This document shows positions 8,420 through 18,959 of a DNA stretch of 64,000 bases, one piece after another. The notes under the pieces are model-generated. The model was not told the DNA's origin, ran no database searches, and saw only the letters and a program-made list of their open reading frames with translations. The stretch's first letter is position 1. Each line of letters starts with the position of its first letter. Made by a program: the position numbers and the translations under genes. Source of the DNA: Litoreibacter halocynthiae (GTDB taxonomy: Bacteria; Pseudomonadota; Alphaproteobacteria; Rhodobacterales; Rhodobacteraceae); the NCBI RefSeq assembly GCF_004365635.1, contig NZ_SOBH01000003.1, positions 1 to 64,000 on the forward strand, read 5' to 3'.

Positions 8420-11400
8420 ATGACCACATATGATGACGCTTGGGTTGCCCGTGAGGAAGAGAAGCGCCGCTGGATGGCGGAGAACTCGCTGTATCGCGAC
8501 GAGGACGAACATGCCTCGTGCGGTGTGGGCCTTGTCGTTGCCATCGACGGCAAGAAATCCCGCAAGGTTGTCGAGAACGGCATCAACGCGCTGAAGGCGA
8601 TCTGGCACCGCGGTGCTGTGGACGCGGATGGCAAGACCGGTGACGGAGCCGGTATCCATGTGCAAATTCCGGTCGAGTTCTTCTACGACCAGATCGAACG
8701 CACCGGCCACAAGCCGAAGAAGGACCAGATGATCGCCGTCGGTCAGGTCTTCCTGCCGCGCACCGACCACGGGGCGCAGGAGACCTGCCGGACCATTATC
8801 GAGACCGAAGTTCTGCGCATGGGCTACAACATCTATGGCTGGCGCCACGTTCCAGTGGACATCACCTGCTTGGGCGAAAAGGCGAACGCGACGCGGCCCG
8901 AGATCGAGCAGATCCTGATTTCCAACTCCAAGGGCGTTGAGGAAGAGGAGTTCGAGCGCGAGCTATACGTGATCCGCCGCCGCATCGAGAAGGCGGCGTT
9001 GGCCGCACAGGTGCCGACGCTGTATCTGGCGTCGCTGTCGTGCCGGTCGATCATCTACAAGGGCATGATGCTGGCGGAGCAGGTGGCGGAGTTTTACCCC
9101 GACCTGATGGATGAACGCTTCGAGTCTGCGTTTGCCATTTATCACCAACGCTATTCGACCAACACCTTCCCGCAATGGTGGCTGGCGCAGCCGTTCCGCA
9201 TGTTGGCGCATAATGGCGAGATCAACACGCTGAAGGGCAACCTGAACTGGATGAAGAGCCACGAAATCCGCATGGCGTCTGGCGCGTTCGAGGACCGCGC
9301 GGAAGATATCAAGCCGATTGTGCCGGGTGGCTCATCTGACTCTGCGGCTTTGGATGCGGTGTTCGAGGTGTTGGTGCGTGCGGGCCGTTCGGCCCCGATG
9401 GCCAAAACCATGCTGGTGCCGGAGTCCTGGTCCAAACAGGCGGTTGAGATGCCGAAAGCGTGGCAGGACATGTATTCCTACTGCAACTCGGTGATGGAGC
9501 CATGGGATGGCCCTGCCGCGTTGGCGATGACCGACGGGCGCTGGGTGTGCGCGGGTCTGGACCGCAACGGGCTGCGTCCTATGCGGTACGCCGTGACGGG
9601 CGACGGCTTGCTGATTGCCGGGTCTGAGACAGGGATGGTGCCGTTTGACGAGGCGACTGTGCGTGAAAAAGGCGCATTGGGTCCGGGTCAGATGATCGGT
9701 GTCCATATGGGCAAGGGCGAACTGTATCACGACGAAGAGCTGAAGGACAAAATGTCGGCGGCGCTGCCGTTCGGTGAATGGGTCGGCAAGATCACAGATC
9801 TGGAAGAAATCACGCTGGATGTAAAAGAGCAGCCGCTGTTTACAGGGGCCGAGTTGCGCAAGCGCCAGATTGCGGCGGGGTACTCGATCGAGGAGCTGGA
9901 GCAGATACTTGCGCCTATGGCTGACGACGGGAAAGAAGCGATTGCGTCGATGGGGGATGACACCCCATCTGCGGTGCTGTCCAAGAAGTACCGCCCGCTG
10001 AGCCACTTCTTCCGGCAGAACTTTAGCCAAGTTACCAACCCGCCAATCGACAGCTTGCGCGAATTCCGCGTGATGAGCCTGAAAACGCGGTTCGGGAACC
10101 TCAAAAACGTGCTGGACGAGGATTCGTCGCAGACGGAAATTCTTGTGCTTGAAAGCCCGTTCATCGGGAACGCGCAGTTCGACAAGCTGACCGAGCAGTT
10201 CAACGCCGAGATGGTCACGATTGACTGCACCTTTGACGCGGATAGCGATCAGAATGCGTTGCGCGAAGCGCTGGACCGTATTCGGAATGAGGCTGAGGAC
10301 GCCGTGCGCTCTGGCGCGGGTCACATCGTGTTGGCCGATCAGGGTCAAAACGAAAACCGTGTTGGCATGCCGATGATCCTTGCGACATCTGCGGTGCATA
10401 GCTGGCTGACGCGCAAAGGGTTGCGGACCTTCTGTTCGCTGAATGTGCGGTCTGCCGAATGTATCGACCCGCACTACTTTGCTGTTTTGATAGGCTGCGG
10501 GGCGACAACGGTTAACGCTTATCTTGCCGAGGACTCCCTTGCCGACCGTATCGAGCGTGGTTTGCTGGAAGGGTCGCTGACCGAAGCTGTGGCGCGTTAC
10601 CGCAATGCCATCGACCAAGGTTTGCTGAAGATCATGGCGAAGATGGGTATTTCGGTGATTTCGTCCTACCGTGGTGGCCTGAACTTCGAGGCCGTTGGCC
10701 TGTCGCGCGCGATGGTTGCGGAGTTCTTCCCCGGGATGCATTCGCGGATTTCCGGTATCGGTGTGTCCGGCATTCAGAAAAAAGCGTCGGAGGTGCATTC
10801 AGCCGGATGGCGGGCCGAGTCCGCCGTTCTGCCAATCGGCGGCTTTTACAAGTCGCGCCGTTCGGGAGAGAAACATGCTTGGGAAGCGCAGACGATGCAC
10901 ATGCTGCAAGCGGCCTGTAACAGCGCGTCCTATGACATGTGGAAGCAATACAGCCAGACGATGAAGGCGAACCCACCAATTCACTTGCGCGATTTGCTGG
11001 ATATCAAGTCGCTGGGCGAGCCGATTTCGGTGGACGAGGTGGAGTCTATCACGTCCATCCGCAAACGCTTTGTGACGCCGGGGATGTCGTTGGGCGCGTT
11101 GTCGCCAGAGGCACACAAAACGCTGAACGTGGCGATGAACCGGATCGGCGCGAAGTCGGATTCTGGCGAAGGCGGGGAAGACCCCGCGCATTTCGTGCCG
11201 GAGCCGAATGGCGACAACCCGTCTGCGAAAATCAAGCAGGTGGCGTCGGGCCGATTTGGCGTGACCGCCGAGTATCTGAACCACTGCGAGGAGCTGGAGA
11301 TCAAGGTCGCCCAAGGGGCGAAACCGGGTGAAGGCGGGCAGTTGCCGGGCATGAAGGTCACGGATTTGATCGCGCGGCTGCGGCACTCGACCAAGGGGGT

Positions 11401-12958
11401 GACGCTGATTTCACCGCCGCCGCATCACGACATCTATTCCATCGAGGATCTGGCGCAGCTGATCTACGACCTCAAGCAGATCAACCCGCGCTGTAAGGTG
11501 ACGGTGAAACTGGTTGCGGCGTCTGGTGTGGGCACGATTGCGGCAGGTGTTGCGAAGGCGAAGGCTGACGTGATCCTGATTTCCGGCCATAATGGCGGGA
11601 CGGGGGCGTCGCCCGCGACGTCGATCAAATACGCTGGCCTTCCGTGGGAGATGGGTCTGACCGAAGCGCATCAGGTTCTGGCGATGAACAACCTGCGTGG
11701 CCGCGTGACTTTGCGGACCGATGGTGGTTTGCGCACGGGTCGTGACATTGTCATGGCGGCGATGATGGGGGCCGAGGAATACGGCATCGGCACCGCGGCG
11801 TTGATCGCGATGGGCTGCATTATGGTGCGTCAGTGCCAGTCGAACACGTGCCCTGTTGGCGTGTGTACGCAAGACCAAGCGTTGCGTGACAAGTTCACGG
11901 GCAGTGCTGACAAGGTGGTGAACCTCATCACCTTCTACGCGACGGAAGTGCGGGAGATTCTGGCCTCGATTGGTGCACGCTCTTTGGATGACGTGATTGG
12001 TCGTGCTGATCTGTTGACGCAGGTTTCGCGTGGCTCTGCGCATCTGGACGATCTGGACCTGAACCCGCTTTTGATCACCGTCGACGGGGCTGATCGCATC
12101 GTTTACGACCGCTCCAAAGAGCGGAACGCGGTTCCTGATACGCTGGACGCTCAGATTGTAAATGACGCGCAGCCGTTCTTCAAAGACGGTGAGAAAATGC
12201 AGTTGTCTTACGCCGTGCAAAACACGCTTCGGACGATAGGTACGCGGGCGTCGAGCCACATTGTGCAGCGGTTCGGGATGCGCAACGATTTGCAGCCTGA
12301 CCATCTGACGGTGAAGCTGTCCGGCTCTGCCGGTCAGTCGCTCGGGGCGTTTGCCGCGCCGGGATTGAAGCTGGAAGTCTTTGGCGACGCCAATGATTAT
12401 GTCGGCAAAGGTCTGTCCGGTGGCCGCATTGTTGTGCGCCCGTCGCAAAGCAGCCCGTTGAAGGCGGATGACAATACGATCATCGGTAATACCGTGCTTT
12501 ATGGCGCGACTGACGGCTACCTGTTTGCCGCCGGACGTGCGGGAGAGCGGTTTGGCGTCCGGAACTCCGGAGCGAAGGTGGTGATCGAGGGCTGCGGCAC
12601 CAATGGTTGCGAATACATGACCGGTGGTGTGGCGGTGATCCTTGGATCAATCGGCGCAAATTTCGGGGCCGGTATGACGGGCGGGATGGCGTATTTGTAC
12701 GATCCGGACGGTCAGTCTGGCCCGCTGATGAACATGGAAACGCTGGTGACCTGCCCTGTGACCGTGGATCATTGGGAAGCCCAGCTTAAAGATCTGGTCG
12801 AGGAGCATGCGCGCGAGACGGGCAGTGTAAAAGCGACCCGTATCTTGCAGGACTGGGACGTAGAGAAAGCCAATTTCGTGCAAATCTGCCCGAAAGAGAT
12901 GCTGATCCATATTCCCGTGCCGCTGAGCCATGAGAAGCAGGCCGTACCGGCCGAGTAA
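8420..12958 (+). CDS. gltB: Glutamate synthase large subunit
   Basis: This is the 1512-residue alpha subunit, which hydrolyses glutamine and builds glutamate from 2-oxoglutarate. Cys34 in HASCGVGLV is the expected glutaminase nucleophile, so a 33-residue propeptide would be removed. A class II glutamine amidotransferase domain, a central domain, the FMN domain (SGHNGGTGASPATSIKYAG) and the 3Fe-4S cysteines in RQCQSNTCPVGVC follow in order. The C-terminal GXGXG beta-helix domain is complete. GAGGAG lies before the ATG. A strong terminator follows. The length is normal for the family. Confidence 0.98.
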   Translation: MTTYDDAWVAREEEKRRWMAENSLYRDEDEHASCGVGLVVAIDGKKSRKVVENGINALKAIWHRGAVDADGKTGDGAGIHVQIPVEFFYDQIERTGHKPKKDQMIAVGQVFLPRTDHGAQETCRTIIETEVLRMGYNIYGWRHVPVDITCLGEKANATRPEIEQILISNSKGVEEEEFERELYVIRRRIEKAALAAQVPTLYLASLSCRSIIYKGMMLAEQVAEFYPDLMDERFESAFAIYHQRYSTNTFPQWWLAQPFRMLAHNGEINTLKGNLNWMKSHEIRMASGAFEDRAEDIKPIVPGGSSDSAALDAVFEVLVRAGRSAPMAKTMLVPESWSKQAVEMPKAWQDMYSYCNSVMEPWDGPAALAMTDGRWVCAGLDRNGLRPMRYAVTGDGLLIAGSETGMVPFDEATVREKGALGPGQMIGVHMGKGELYHDEELKDKMSAALPFGEWVGKITDLEEITLDVKEQPLFTGAELRKRQIAAGYSIEELEQILAPMADDGKEAIASMGDDTPSAVLSKKYRPLSHFFRQNFSQVTNPPIDSLREFRVMSLKTRFGNLKNVLDEDSSQTEILVLESPFIGNAQFDKLTEQFNAEMVTIDCTFDADSDQNALREALDRIRNEAEDAVRSGAGHIVLADQGQNENRVGMPMILATSAVHSWLTRKGLRTFCSLNVRSAECIDPHYFAVLIGCGATTVNAYLAEDSLADRIERGLLEGSLTEAVARYRNAIDQGLLKIMAKMGISVISSYRGGLNFEAVGLSRAMVAEFFPGMHSRISGIGVSGIQKKASEVHSAGWRAESAVLPIGGFYKSRRSGEKHAWEAQTMHMLQAACNSASYDMWKQYSQTMKANPPIHLRDLLDIKSLGEPISVDEVESITSIRKRFVTPGMSLGALSPEAHKTLNVAMNRIGAKSDSGEGGEDPAHFVPEPNGDNPSAKIKQVASGRFGVTAEYLNHCEELEIKVAQGAKPGEGGQLPGMKVTDLIARLRHSTKGVTLISPPPHHDIYSIEDLAQLIYDLKQINPRCKVTVKLVAASGVGTIAAGVAKAKADVILISGHNGGTGASPATSIKYAGLPWEMGLTEAHQVLAMNNLRGRVTLRTDGGLRTGRDIVMAAMMGAEEYGIGTAALIAMGCIMVRQCQSNTCPVGVCTQDQALRDKFTGSADKVVNLITFYATEVREILASIGARSLDDVIGRADLLTQVSRGSAHLDDLDLNPLLITVDGADRIVYDRSKERNAVPDTLDAQIVNDAQPFFKDGEKMQLSYAVQNTLRTIGTRASSHIVQRFGMRNDLQPDHLTVKLSGSAGQSLGAFAAPGLKLEVFGDANDYVGKGLSGGRIVVRPSQSSPLKADDNTIIGNTVLYGATDGYLFAAGRAGERFGVRNSGAKVVIEGCGTNGCEYMTGGVAVILGSIGANFGAGMTGGMAYLYDPDGQSGPLMNMETLVTCPVTVDHWEAQLKDLVEEHARETGSVKATRILQDWDVEKANFVQICPKEMLIHIPVPLSHEKQAVPAE

Positions 12959-12974
12959 CCGGAACACATCAACA

Positions 12975-13005
12975 AAAAAGGGCGGGAGATGATCCCGCCC
13001 TTTTT
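12975..13005 (+). terminator. Rho-independent terminator of gltB
   Basis: GGGCGGGA (12980-12987) pairs with TCCCGCCC (12993-13000) around a 5-base loop, followed by TTTTT. The run of A before the stem lets it also work for the convergent gene at 13021. Confidence 0.9.
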
Positions 13006-13020
13006 GCTATGTTGTGTGGA

Positions 13021-13494
13021 CTATTTCGGAGTGCAGTCTTTTCCTGCAGCGCATTGCTCGATCGCTTCGATGTACTTGTCTTCGGGGTTTGCGAAGGCAA
13101 AGGCGTAGCAAGGGTCTACGTTGAAGATCAGCTCGTCCTCGGTTTGCAGCACGTATGCGAGATAGTCGGTTTTTGGCGAGACGCGTGCGCACCAAGGCCC
13201 CGCGCAATTCAGGGCAAGCGTGACTGCCACATCAACCTCGTCAGTGAACCCGTTGGATGTCAGCAGCTTTCCTTTGAACTGGGTCGGGATCTTGACCGCC
13301 ACGGGTGGGGCGTTCACGTCGGGCACCTTTTTGACGTCGAAATCGAACTCGCCGTGGAGCACGACGAAGCTCTCTTTTGCCTCGGACACGGCGTTAAATG
13401 CCGCAACGGGGTGCGTTGGAAGGCAGGACAAGGCGCTGGCGGGACCGGCGGCGAGGGCGAAAGCCGTGGCCGTTATGGTGAGATATTTATTCAT
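13021..13494 (-). CDS. Secreted cysteine-containing hypothetical protein
   Basis: The 157-residue product has a clear signal peptide (MNKYLTITATAFALAAGPASA, cleaved before LSC). The mature part has seven cysteines spread over its length, which suggests disulfides in the periplasm. No domain is recognised. It is the last gene of the minus-strand run gpmI, envC-like, ctpA, rppH and faces the gltB terminator. Confidence 0.7.
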   Translation of the reverse strand: MNKYLTITATAFALAAGPASALSCLPTHPVAAFNAVSEAKESFVVLHGEFDFDVKKVPDVNAPPVAVKIPTQFKGKLLTSNGFTDEVDVAVTLALNCAGPWCARVSPKTDYLAYVLQTEDELIFNVDPCYAFAFANPEDKYIEAIEQCAAGKDCTPK

Positions 13495-13503
13495 GGTTTG
13501 ATC

Positions 13504-13986
13504 TTACAGGAGCGGCCGAAAGGCTTCGATCACTTTCGCGTAAACGTCCCGCTTGAACGGCACGATATTGCCGAGCAATGTTTCAGTGTCCACCCAGCGC
13601 CATTCCGAGAACTCGGGGGTTTCGGTCTCGATATTGATGTCGGCGTCTGTACCTTGGAACCTGAGCAGGAACCATTTTTGTTGCTGGCCGCGGAAACGGC
13701 CTTTCCAAATATTGGGAACCAGATCATGGGGCAGATCGTAAGGCACCCAGTCCTCGGTCTGACCGGCAACGCTGACCATATGAGCCGGAACACCGGTTTC
13801 TTCTTCCAGCTCGCGCAATGCCGCGTCTTGCGGGTCTTCGTCATCGTCGATGCCGCCTTGGGGCATTTGCCACGCCGCGACATCGCTGTCGATGCGCTGG
13901 GCGGCGAAGACCAGACCGTCTTGATTGACGAGCATAACGCCCACGCAGGGGCGGTATGGAAGCTTGGAAATTTCTTCAGGGGTCAT
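13504..13986 (-). CDS. rppH: RNA pyrophosphohydrolase
   Basis: This 160-residue Nudix hydrolase removes pyrophosphate from the 5' end of mRNA, starting decay. The Nudix box is [20 protein letters not shown] followed by TGV (residues 43-65). The opening [10 protein letters not shown] and later KWFLLRF and EFSEWRWV are typical of the RppH/invasion-associated group. It lies between ctpA and the secreted Cys protein on the same strand. Confidence 0.95.
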   Translation of the reverse strand: MTPEEISKLPYRPCVGVMLVNQDGLVFAAQRIDSDVAAWQMPQGGIDDDEDPQDAALRELEEETGVPAHMVSVAGQTEDWVPYDLPHDLVPNIWKGRFRGQQQKWFLLRFQGTDADINIETETPEFSEWRWVDTETLLGNIVPFKRDVYAKVIEAFRPLL

Positions 13987-14023
13987 AATTTTGTGAAGGG
14001 CGGGGAGACCCCCGCCCGTTCCT

Positions 14024-15367
14024 TTACTTGTCAGCGGGTGCCAAGGCGCTGAGGCCTTTCAGCACGTCAAGAGCGTAGGCCAGTTGGTAGTCCTGCTCGC
14101 GCAGTTTGGCGACTTCCTCGGCTTTCTTCTGCTCTGCTTCCAGCAGTTTCAGATCATCTTCCGAAATCTTGTCGTTGTTGGTCAGGGAGCCGCGCAGGTC
14201 GGCCTCGGACCGGCTGTTGCGCTTTGCTTCTTCCTCGGTTGCTTCTTCCTCTGGCTTACGGGGAGGTTGCACCACGATGATGTCGGGTGACACGCCAAGC
14301 GCCTGAATGGAGCGGCCCGACGGCGTGTAGTAACGCGAGGTGGTCAGGCGCATGGCGCCATCGCCGCGCACCGGAACAACGGTTTGAACAGAGCCTTTGC
14401 CGAAGCTCTTTTCGCCGACGACGACCGCACGGCGGTGATCTTGCAGCGCACCCGCGACGATTTCGGACGCGGAGGCAGAGCCGCCGTTGATAAGCACCAC
14501 GATGGGTTTGCCGTTGGACAAATCGCCCTCGGTCGCGTTGTAGCGTTCGCTGTCGCGGGGATTGCGGCCACGGGTGGAGACGATTTCGCCCTTATCAAGG
14601 AAGGCGTCGGATACCGCGATCGCTTGGGTCAAAAGCCCGCCGGGGTTGTTGCGCAGGTCCAGCACGATGCCGTTGATCTTGTCTTCGCCACCAGCTTCGT
14701 CGATTTGCTTGGCCAGACCTTCTTTGAGGTTCGGGAACGTCTGGCGGTTGAACGTGGTCACACGCAGCACGACCGAGTCGCCTTCAAGGCGGGTCCGCAC
14801 GGCGGTTAGCTTGATCGTGTCGCGCACGATGGACACCTCAAAGGGCTCGTCCACACCTTCGCGCACAACCGTCAGAATGATTTCAGACCCGACCGGCCCG
14901 CGCATCATTTCGACAGCTTCTTCCAAAGTGAGGCCCAACAGGCTGGTGCCATCAACGGTGGTGATGAAGTCGCCGGATTCCATGCCCGCCTCGTCCGCGG
15001 GGGTGCCGTCCATGGGTGAGACGACTTTGACGTAGCCGTCTTCCTGCGTGACTTCGATCCCGAGCCCGCCGAATTCGCCCGAAGTTTGCGTGCGCATGTC
15101 GTCGAAATCTTTGGGTGGCAGGTAGGAGGAATGTGGATCAAGCGATGTGAGCATGCCGTTAATCGCGGCCTCAATCAGGTCAGCCTCGTCGACATCTTCC
15201 ACATATTGCGCGCGGATACGCTCGAAGATGTCGCCGAACAGGTCCAGCTGCTCATAGACAGTCGACTTCTTCTCCGCCTCTTGTGCGATCAGAGGGCCTG
15301 CGAATTGCGTGGTCACCAGAACACTTGCGGCGGTGCCAAGCGTAGCTGCCATCAGAAATTTTTTCAT
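14024..15367 (-). CDS. ctpA: Carboxy-terminal processing protease
   Basis: This 447-residue S41 peptidase acts in the periplasm. A signal peptide covers about 1-28. A PDZ domain (about 95-170, [20 protein letters not shown]) is followed by the protease domain with Ser299 in GGSASASEI and Lys324 in KSFGKGSVQ as the catalytic dyad. The C-terminal 80 residues are highly charged and may be coiled. The gene starts 7 bases after the EnvC-like gene, which supports a shared operon for cell-wall remodelling. Confidence 0.95.
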   Translation of the reverse strand: MKKFLMAATLGTAASVLVTTQFAGPLIAQEAEKKSTVYEQLDLFGDIFERIRAQYVEDVDEADLIEAAINGMLTSLDPHSSYLPPKDFDDMRTQTSGEFGGLGIEVTQEDGYVKVVSPMDGTPADEAGMESGDFITTVDGTSLLGLTLEEAVEMMRGPVGSEIILTVVREGVDEPFEVSIVRDTIKLTAVRTRLEGDSVVLRVTTFNRQTFPNLKEGLAKQIDEAGGEDKINGIVLDLRNNPGGLLTQAIAVSDAFLDKGEIVSTRGRNPRDSERYNATEGDLSNGKPIVVLINGGSASASEIVAGALQDHRRAVVVGEKSFGKGSVQTVVPVRGDGAMRLTTSRYYTPSGRSIQALGVSPDIIVVQPPRKPEEEATEEEAKRNSRSEADLRGSLTNNDKISEDDLKLLEAEQKKAEEVAKLREQDYQLAYALDVLKGLSALAPADK

Positions 15368-15374
15368 GCGGACG

Positions 15375-16502
15375 TCATTCCTTATTGGTGGCGAACCAAG
15401 TGGCCGGATCGACCGGCTCGTCGCCTTGTCTAAGTTCTATATAAAGCGACTCTTGCTGATTGCCGCCACCACCTTTGGTTGCGGTCATCAAAAAAGCGTC
15501 AGGATTGGGGGTCAAACCGCCCATTAAACCAACCGGAGCGCCCTGATCGAGGACTTCGCCTACCTCGCCAAAGGTTTGCCCCAAGCCAGCGAGAATCAGC
15601 AGATAGCCCTTGCTGGGCTCCAGAATGACCACGTTTCCGTAGTCCAGAAGCGGGCCGGAATAGCGCAGGGTGGCTGGCCACGGAGTGGTCACCAAGGATT
15701 GCGCCCGGGTGGCAAGCACAAGGCCCGGGCGGTTAATGCCGGATGCGTCGGTTTCGTTGAAGCCATGCAAGAGCGTGCCAGCGGCTGGCAGTCGCAGGTT
15801 GCCCTTGGCAGCTTCGAAATCAGCCGGATTGTTCAAGTCGGACGGGTTCAGATCGGTGAGGCCGGACGCGAAGCCTTGCAGCGTATCACTGCTTTCGATC
15901 AAAGCGCGCATCTTGTCGGAGTCGCTTGTGAAGCTTCGGGGAAGCTCGACGCGGTCGGCAATGGCCCTGGACAGGTCGGCGCGGGCGGTTTGCACTTCGG
16001 CCAGTGACTTGGTCAGCTGGATCGCGGCGCTTTGCTGAAGGCTGCGAATGTCGCGGATTTCTTCAAGCTGGCCACGCAGGACCAATGCCTCGCTTTGCAG
16101 CGCCGGAGTTACTTCGGACAGGATCATCCCTGATCGCGCGGTTCCGATTGCCCCCGTCGGGTGCATCATCAGAAGTGGCGCGGGGGAGGTGCCGATGGTT
16201 TGCAATATCCCAAGCAGCCGCGCCAGCCGGTCGCGTTTGGCTTCAAACACCAACGCGATGCTACGTTCTTGGATGGAGGCGCGCCGAAGTCCTTCGCGCA
16301 ATGCGGACAGACCTTCCTCATAAGCGCGCACGGTTTCGGTTAGTGCGCCGACGCGGTCTGATGCGCTTTCGGCTTCTGACAGGCTATCGGCAGCGGCCTC
16401 GAGCATCTGGCTGGCCCGCTTCGCGGTCGTTATCGGATCGCTCTGGGCGACCGCGGAGCCGGACAGTGCCAGCAATGTTAAGGCTATAAACAGCTGCTTC
16501 AT
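15375..16502 (-). CDS. EnvC-like murein hydrolase activator
   Basis: The 375-residue protein has a signal peptide (residues 1-19), a long helical coiled-coil region (about 25-230) and a C-terminal LytM/M23-like domain (about 240-365). The zinc ligands expected in an active LytM endopeptidase are not there: the usual H of VIIxH is Glu in VVILEPSKGY and the HxH position reads LILAGL. It therefore resembles EnvC, which activates amidases at division without cutting peptidoglycan itself. It overlaps gpmI by 4 bases. Confidence 0.85.
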   Translation of the reverse strand: MKQLFIALTLLALSGSAVAQSDPITTAKRASQMLEAAADSLSEAESASDRVGALTETVRAYEEGLSALREGLRRASIQERSIALVFEAKRDRLARLLGILQTIGTSPAPLLMMHPTGAIGTARSGMILSEVTPALQSEALVLRGQLEEIRDIRSLQQSAAIQLTKSLAEVQTARADLSRAIADRVELPRSFTSDSDKMRALIESSDTLQGFASGLTDLNPSDLNNPADFEAAKGNLRLPAAGTLLHGFNETDASGINRPGLVLATRAQSLVTTPWPATLRYSGPLLDYGNVVILEPSKGYLLILAGLGQTFGEVGEVLDQGAPVGLMGGLTPNPDAFLMTATKGGGGNQQESLYIELRQGDEPVDPATWFATNKE

Positions 16503-18019
16503 GAGCGGATCAACGACACTCCGGTCATTTCGTCCGGCTTTGGAAGACCCATCAGCTCCAGCAATGTCGGGGCGAGGTCGGCCAAGCGACCGCTTGCCAA
16601 CGATGCGCCTTCGGGCCCGCCATATAGAACCACCGGAACGGGGTTCGTTGTGTGAGCGGTGTGGGGGCCGCCGGTTACGGGATCGACCATCGTTTCGCAG
16701 TTCCCGTGATCGGCGGTGACGATCATGGCGCCGCCAACGTCTTTTAGGGCCGAAATCGCCTTGTTTAGACCCTGATCCACCGCCTCACAGGCTGCGATTG
16801 CCGCTGCCAGATCACCGGTATGCCCGACCATGTCGGGGTTGGCGAAGTTCACGACGATCAGATCGTATTGCGCGTTGATTGCACCGACCAGATCGGCGGT
16901 GACCTCGTCCGCCGACATCTCCGGCTGCATGTCGTAGGTCGCGACCTTTGGGCTTTTGGGCATGTGGCGGTCTTCGCCGTCTTCGGGGACCTCCTTGCCG
17001 CCGTTCAGGAAGAACGTGACGTGCGGATATTTCTCGGTCTCGGCCACGCGGAACTGGCGCAGACCATGTTGTGCGACCCAAGCACCCAACGTGTTGGCGA
17101 TCTTTTTCTTCGGGAAGACCGTCGTCATGAACGCGTTGTGATCGGAGGAATAGTCGACCATGCCGAGGCATTCTGCCAGTTTCGGGCGGGTGGAGACATC
17201 GAACGCATCGAACTTCGGATCGGCAATTGCCGACAGGATTTCGCGGGCGCGGTCAGCGCGGAAGTTGAGGCAGAAAACGCCGTCGCCGTCTTTTACGCCA
17301 CTGTAGCCATTGATAACGGTTGGCAGGACGAATTCGTCATTTTTGCCGTCAGCATAGGAGCCTTCGATCGCCGCGGACGCGCTGGTTGCCGCTGCACCTT
17401 TGCCAAGCATCATTGCGTTATAGGCCAGCTCGACCCGCTCCCAACGGGTGTCGCGGTCCATAGCGTAGTAGCGACCCGATATGGTGGCGATGCGCACGTC
17501 GTCCGGCAGCTCGCGTTCTAGCGTCTCGATATTGCCAAGCGCAGATTTCGGGGCGACATCGCGGCCATCGGTGATGGCATGTAAAACAGTGTCTATTCCT
17601 GCGGAACTGAGCGCTTTTGCTGCGGCGATGATGTGGGTGATATGGCCATGAACACCACCATCAGAGGCGACACCCATCAGATGCGCGGTTCCACCAGCGT
17701 CTTTGAGTTTGGATATGAACCCTTGCAGGGCGGCTTCTTGCTGGAAGGTGCCTTCTTCGATCGCAAGGTCGATCTGCCCGAGGTCCATCGCCACGACGCG
17801 ACCCGCGCCGATATTTGTATGCCCCACTTCCGAGTTGCCCATTTGCCCTTTCGGCAAGCCAACATCCGGCCCGTGGGTGATCAGGGTCGCGTTGGGGCAG
17901 GTGGCCATCAATCGGTCGAATGTAGGGGTGTTTGCCAAGGCCGGAGCATTGGCTTCGGTGATATCCGACAATCCCCAACCGTCGAGGATACAAAGTACAA
18001 CTGGTTTGGGGGTGGACAT
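16499..18019 (-). CDS. gpmI: Phosphoglycerate mutase, cofactor-independent
   Basis: This 506-residue metal-dependent enzyme interconverts 3- and 2-phosphoglycerate in glycolysis. It has the family start VVLCILDGWGLS, the phosphoserine loop GNSEVGHTNIGAGR (Ser near residue 64) and metal ligands in HDGRD-like TDGRDVAP and in VTADHGNCE. The length is normal. The stop overlaps the EnvC-like start in an ATGA, coupling glycolysis and cell-wall genes, an order often seen in Proteobacteria. Confidence 0.97.
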   Translation of the reverse strand: MSTPKPVVLCILDGWGLSDITEANAPALANTPTFDRLMATCPNATLITHGPDVGLPKGQMGNSEVGHTNIGAGRVVAMDLGQIDLAIEEGTFQQEAALQGFISKLKDAGGTAHLMGVASDGGVHGHITHIIAAAKALSSAGIDTVLHAITDGRDVAPKSALGNIETLERELPDDVRIATISGRYYAMDRDTRWERVELAYNAMMLGKGAAATSASAAIEGSYADGKNDEFVLPTVINGYSGVKDGDGVFCLNFRADRAREILSAIADPKFDAFDVSTRPKLAECLGMVDYSSDHNAFMTTVFPKKKIANTLGAWVAQHGLRQFRVAETEKYPHVTFFLNGGKEVPEDGEDRHMPKSPKVATYDMQPEMSADEVTADLVGAINAQYDLIVVNFANPDMVGHTGDLAAAIAACEAVDQGLNKAISALKDVGGAMIVTADHGNCETMVDPVTGGPHTAHTTNPVPVVLYGGPEGASLASGRLADLAPTLLELMGLPKPDEMTGVSLIRS

Positions 18020-18089
18020 GTGCAGGCTCGCTTTGGGTCTAATCCCTTCTATGCGGAGCAGGCTGGGGCTTCAACCACAGGCTTTCACA

Positions 18090-18959
18090 TCACCGTGTTT
18101 CGGCGGGGCTTCGAGCAAGCGCCAGCCGGATCATTTCGGCCATTCGCCAAAGCCGTATCCGCACCAGTGTAAGCAACGCACCTGCGCGCGCGCTGGGTGT
18201 TGGTATGGTCAGGATGCGTGGTGCATGGGCCAATATTGATAGCGGCATGATCAGGGCGCGGAGTATCCACCTTATGATCGAGCGCTCGTTTGACTTGTGG
18301 ATACCATAGGTTTCAGCGGTAATTCGTTTCCATTTTGACCTGAGCTGCTCCCATGACGCGCGGCACGGGTGATTGACGATCAGGTCGGGCTGATAGGACA
18401 ACTGGTAACCGCAGGCGGTGGCGCGGTGGCACCAATCGTAATCTTCGGACAAACCTGCGCGGAACGGCCCGACGCGGTTGAAAACCTCGATATTTGTGAC
18501 GAGGTTTGCGGTGACGGAGAAGCCCATCTCCTCAATATAGCGGCGTTGGTTGAAGGCGAATACCTGCTCGAAGGCCTGAATGGCATTTGGCGTGCCGTGC
18601 GTCGGAGTTGTGAGGCGCACTTTGCCGCCGGAAATATCGTGGATGGAGCCCAGTTCAAGAGCCTGAGACAGGAAATCGGGCGCGACCTGGCAATCGCTAT
18701 CCGTGAAGATCAGAATGTGGCCTTTGGCGTGGTGCGTTCCGGTGTTTCTGGCAAAGGCGGCGCCTTGCCTTGGTTCATGGTGAAAGCGGACATTCGGATG
18801 ACTGGCCCGAAACGCGGCATCCAGCGTAGGTGGGCCGTTGTCGACGACAATGATTTCAACGTCCTTGCGACTGCTGCATTGATCCAGCGACGTCAAGCAC
18901 AAGCCCAGCCTGTCCTTGTCATTGTAATGCGGGATGATAACGGACGCTATCGGGCGCAT
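18090..18959 (-). CDS. Family 2 glycosyltransferase
   Basis: The 289-residue protein has a GT-A fold start (SVIIPHYNDKDRLGLCLTSL), the metal-binding FTDSDCQV (DxD-like) and SEDYDWCHRATACGY as the acceptor/base region. A hydrophobic C-terminal helix (about 240-265) may touch the membrane. It is the last gene of the run Wzz-like, kinase-like, acyltransferase, GT2. The start ATG overlaps the acyltransferase stop (TGATG). It probably adds one sugar to the exopolysaccharide repeat unit; the sugar is unknown. Confidence 0.88.
   Translation of the reverse strand: MRPIASVIIPHYNDKDRLGLCLTSLDQCSSRKDVEIIVVDNGPPTLDAAFRASHPNVRFHHEPRQGAAFARNTGTHHAKGHILIFTDSDCQVAPDFLSQALELGSIHDISGGKVRLTTPTHGTPNAIQAFEQVFAFNQRRYIEEMGFSVTANLVTNIEVFNRVGPFRAGLSEDYDWCHRATACGYQLSYQPDLIVNHPCRASWEQLRSKWKRITAETYGIHKSNERSIIRWILRALIMPLSILAHAPRILTIPTPSARAGALLTLVRIRLWRMAEMIRLALARSPAETR

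Noticed and set aside
9332-10798. Long antisense open frame of 488 codons inside gltB
   Set aside because: It lies wholly opposite a certain gene, is Arg/His-rich in the way of shadow frames and has no ribosome site.
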